A stretch of 6,450 nt of DNA from VRUB01 sp046758085 (GTDB lineage: Bacteria; Pseudomonadota; Gammaproteobacteria; Acidiferrobacterales; SPGG2). Shown piece by piece: positions 6,376 to 6,450 of this stretch. Every line of letters starts with the position of its first letter. Position 1 is the first letter of the stretch. Position numbers and translations under genes: made by a program. The notes beneath the pieces were generated by a model. That model was not told the DNA's origin, did not search any database, and saw only the letters and a program-made list of their open reading frames with translations. The DNA lies in contig JBHHZP010000180.1 of NCBI GenBank assembly GCA_046758085.1, positions 1 through 6,450 on the forward strand. The letters run 5' to 3'.

Positions 6376-6449
6376 ATTCCCTCCCCCTTCCGGGGGAGGG
6401 CTAAGGTGGGCCCCTCCCCCTAGCCCCCTCCCATGAAGGGAGAGGGAAT
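6376..6449. repeat. G/C-rich inverted duplication with two hairpins
   Basis: The left half begins ATTCCCTCCCCCTTC. The right half, read on the minus strand, begins ATTCCCTCTCCCTTC, so the two are inverted copies of one unit of about 35 bp, bounded by ATTCCCTC and GAGGGAAT. Each half also folds on itself: CCCTCCCCC (6379-6387) with GGGGGAGGG (6392-6400), and CTCCC (6428-6432) with GGGAG (6438-6442). Units with this look are, from memory, dispersed between genes in some gammaproteobacteria. The element may continue past the right edge. Confidence 0.8.
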
Positions 6450-6450
6450 G

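Larger units (their letters stand above)
6060..6450. other. Gene-free, repeat-rich region downstream of clpA
   Basis: No coding sequence or tRNA is recognised here, although E. coli has serW and infA after clpA. The stretch holds three repeat types, listed separately, plus T-runs at 6208-6220. A weak hairpin (CCGC 6182-6185 with GCGG 6192-6195, extended by CCTC 6172-6175 with GAGG 6197-6200) precedes the T-runs by 7 nt and may end the clpS-clpA transcript. GCAGGC (6045-6050) and GCCTGC (6061-6066) form a stem across the clpA stop codon, but without a T-run. Confidence 0.6.

Noticed and set aside
6060..6450. tRNA or infA downstream of clpA as in E. coli
   Set aside because: No cloverleaf, T-loop motif or IF-1 coding sequence is visible.

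Overview
The window looks like chromosomal housekeeping DNA from a proteobacterium, most likely a gammaproteobacterium. The MnmA sequence (the 'EEDD...AAED...EYWDRVF' region), the ClpS–ClpA pair and the neighbouring CspD-like gene all resemble their E. coli counterparts. No plasmid, phage or transposase gene is visible. The species cannot be named from this sequence.

Layout. Positions 1-1368 (minus) hold adenylosuccinate lyase, purB. Its 3' end lies beyond the left edge, and its reading frame is continuous with an N-terminal helix-turn-helix-like domain of about 60 residues. A gap of 197 bp follows, with two dyads and a candidate promoter. mnmA (tRNA 2-thiouridylase) lies at 1566-2702 (minus). 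A strong intrinsic terminator at 2847-2870 (minus) closes the small cold-shock gene at 2901-3110 (minus). A divergent intergenic region of about 330 bp separates it from clpS (3444-3761, plus) and clpA (3810-6059, plus). The last 391 bp hold no gene. They contain three kinds of short repeat: an 'acgcaaag' motif, a run of seven 7-bp units, and a G/C-rich inverted duplication.

How the genes work together. ClpS is the N-degron adaptor for the ClpA unfoldase, which works with ClpP (not in this window). The cold-shock protein beside them is in the position of E. coli cspD. mnmA and purB are neighbours as in E. coli, but hflD, which lies between them there, is absent.

The most unusual feature is the in-frame HTH–PurB arrangement, preceded by a possible leaderless promoter and a 6-7-6 dyad. 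Taken together these could mean a purine enzyme that carries its own DNA-binding domain. The in-frame continuity is seen directly. The regulatory role is inference. The other genes look intact and ordinary.
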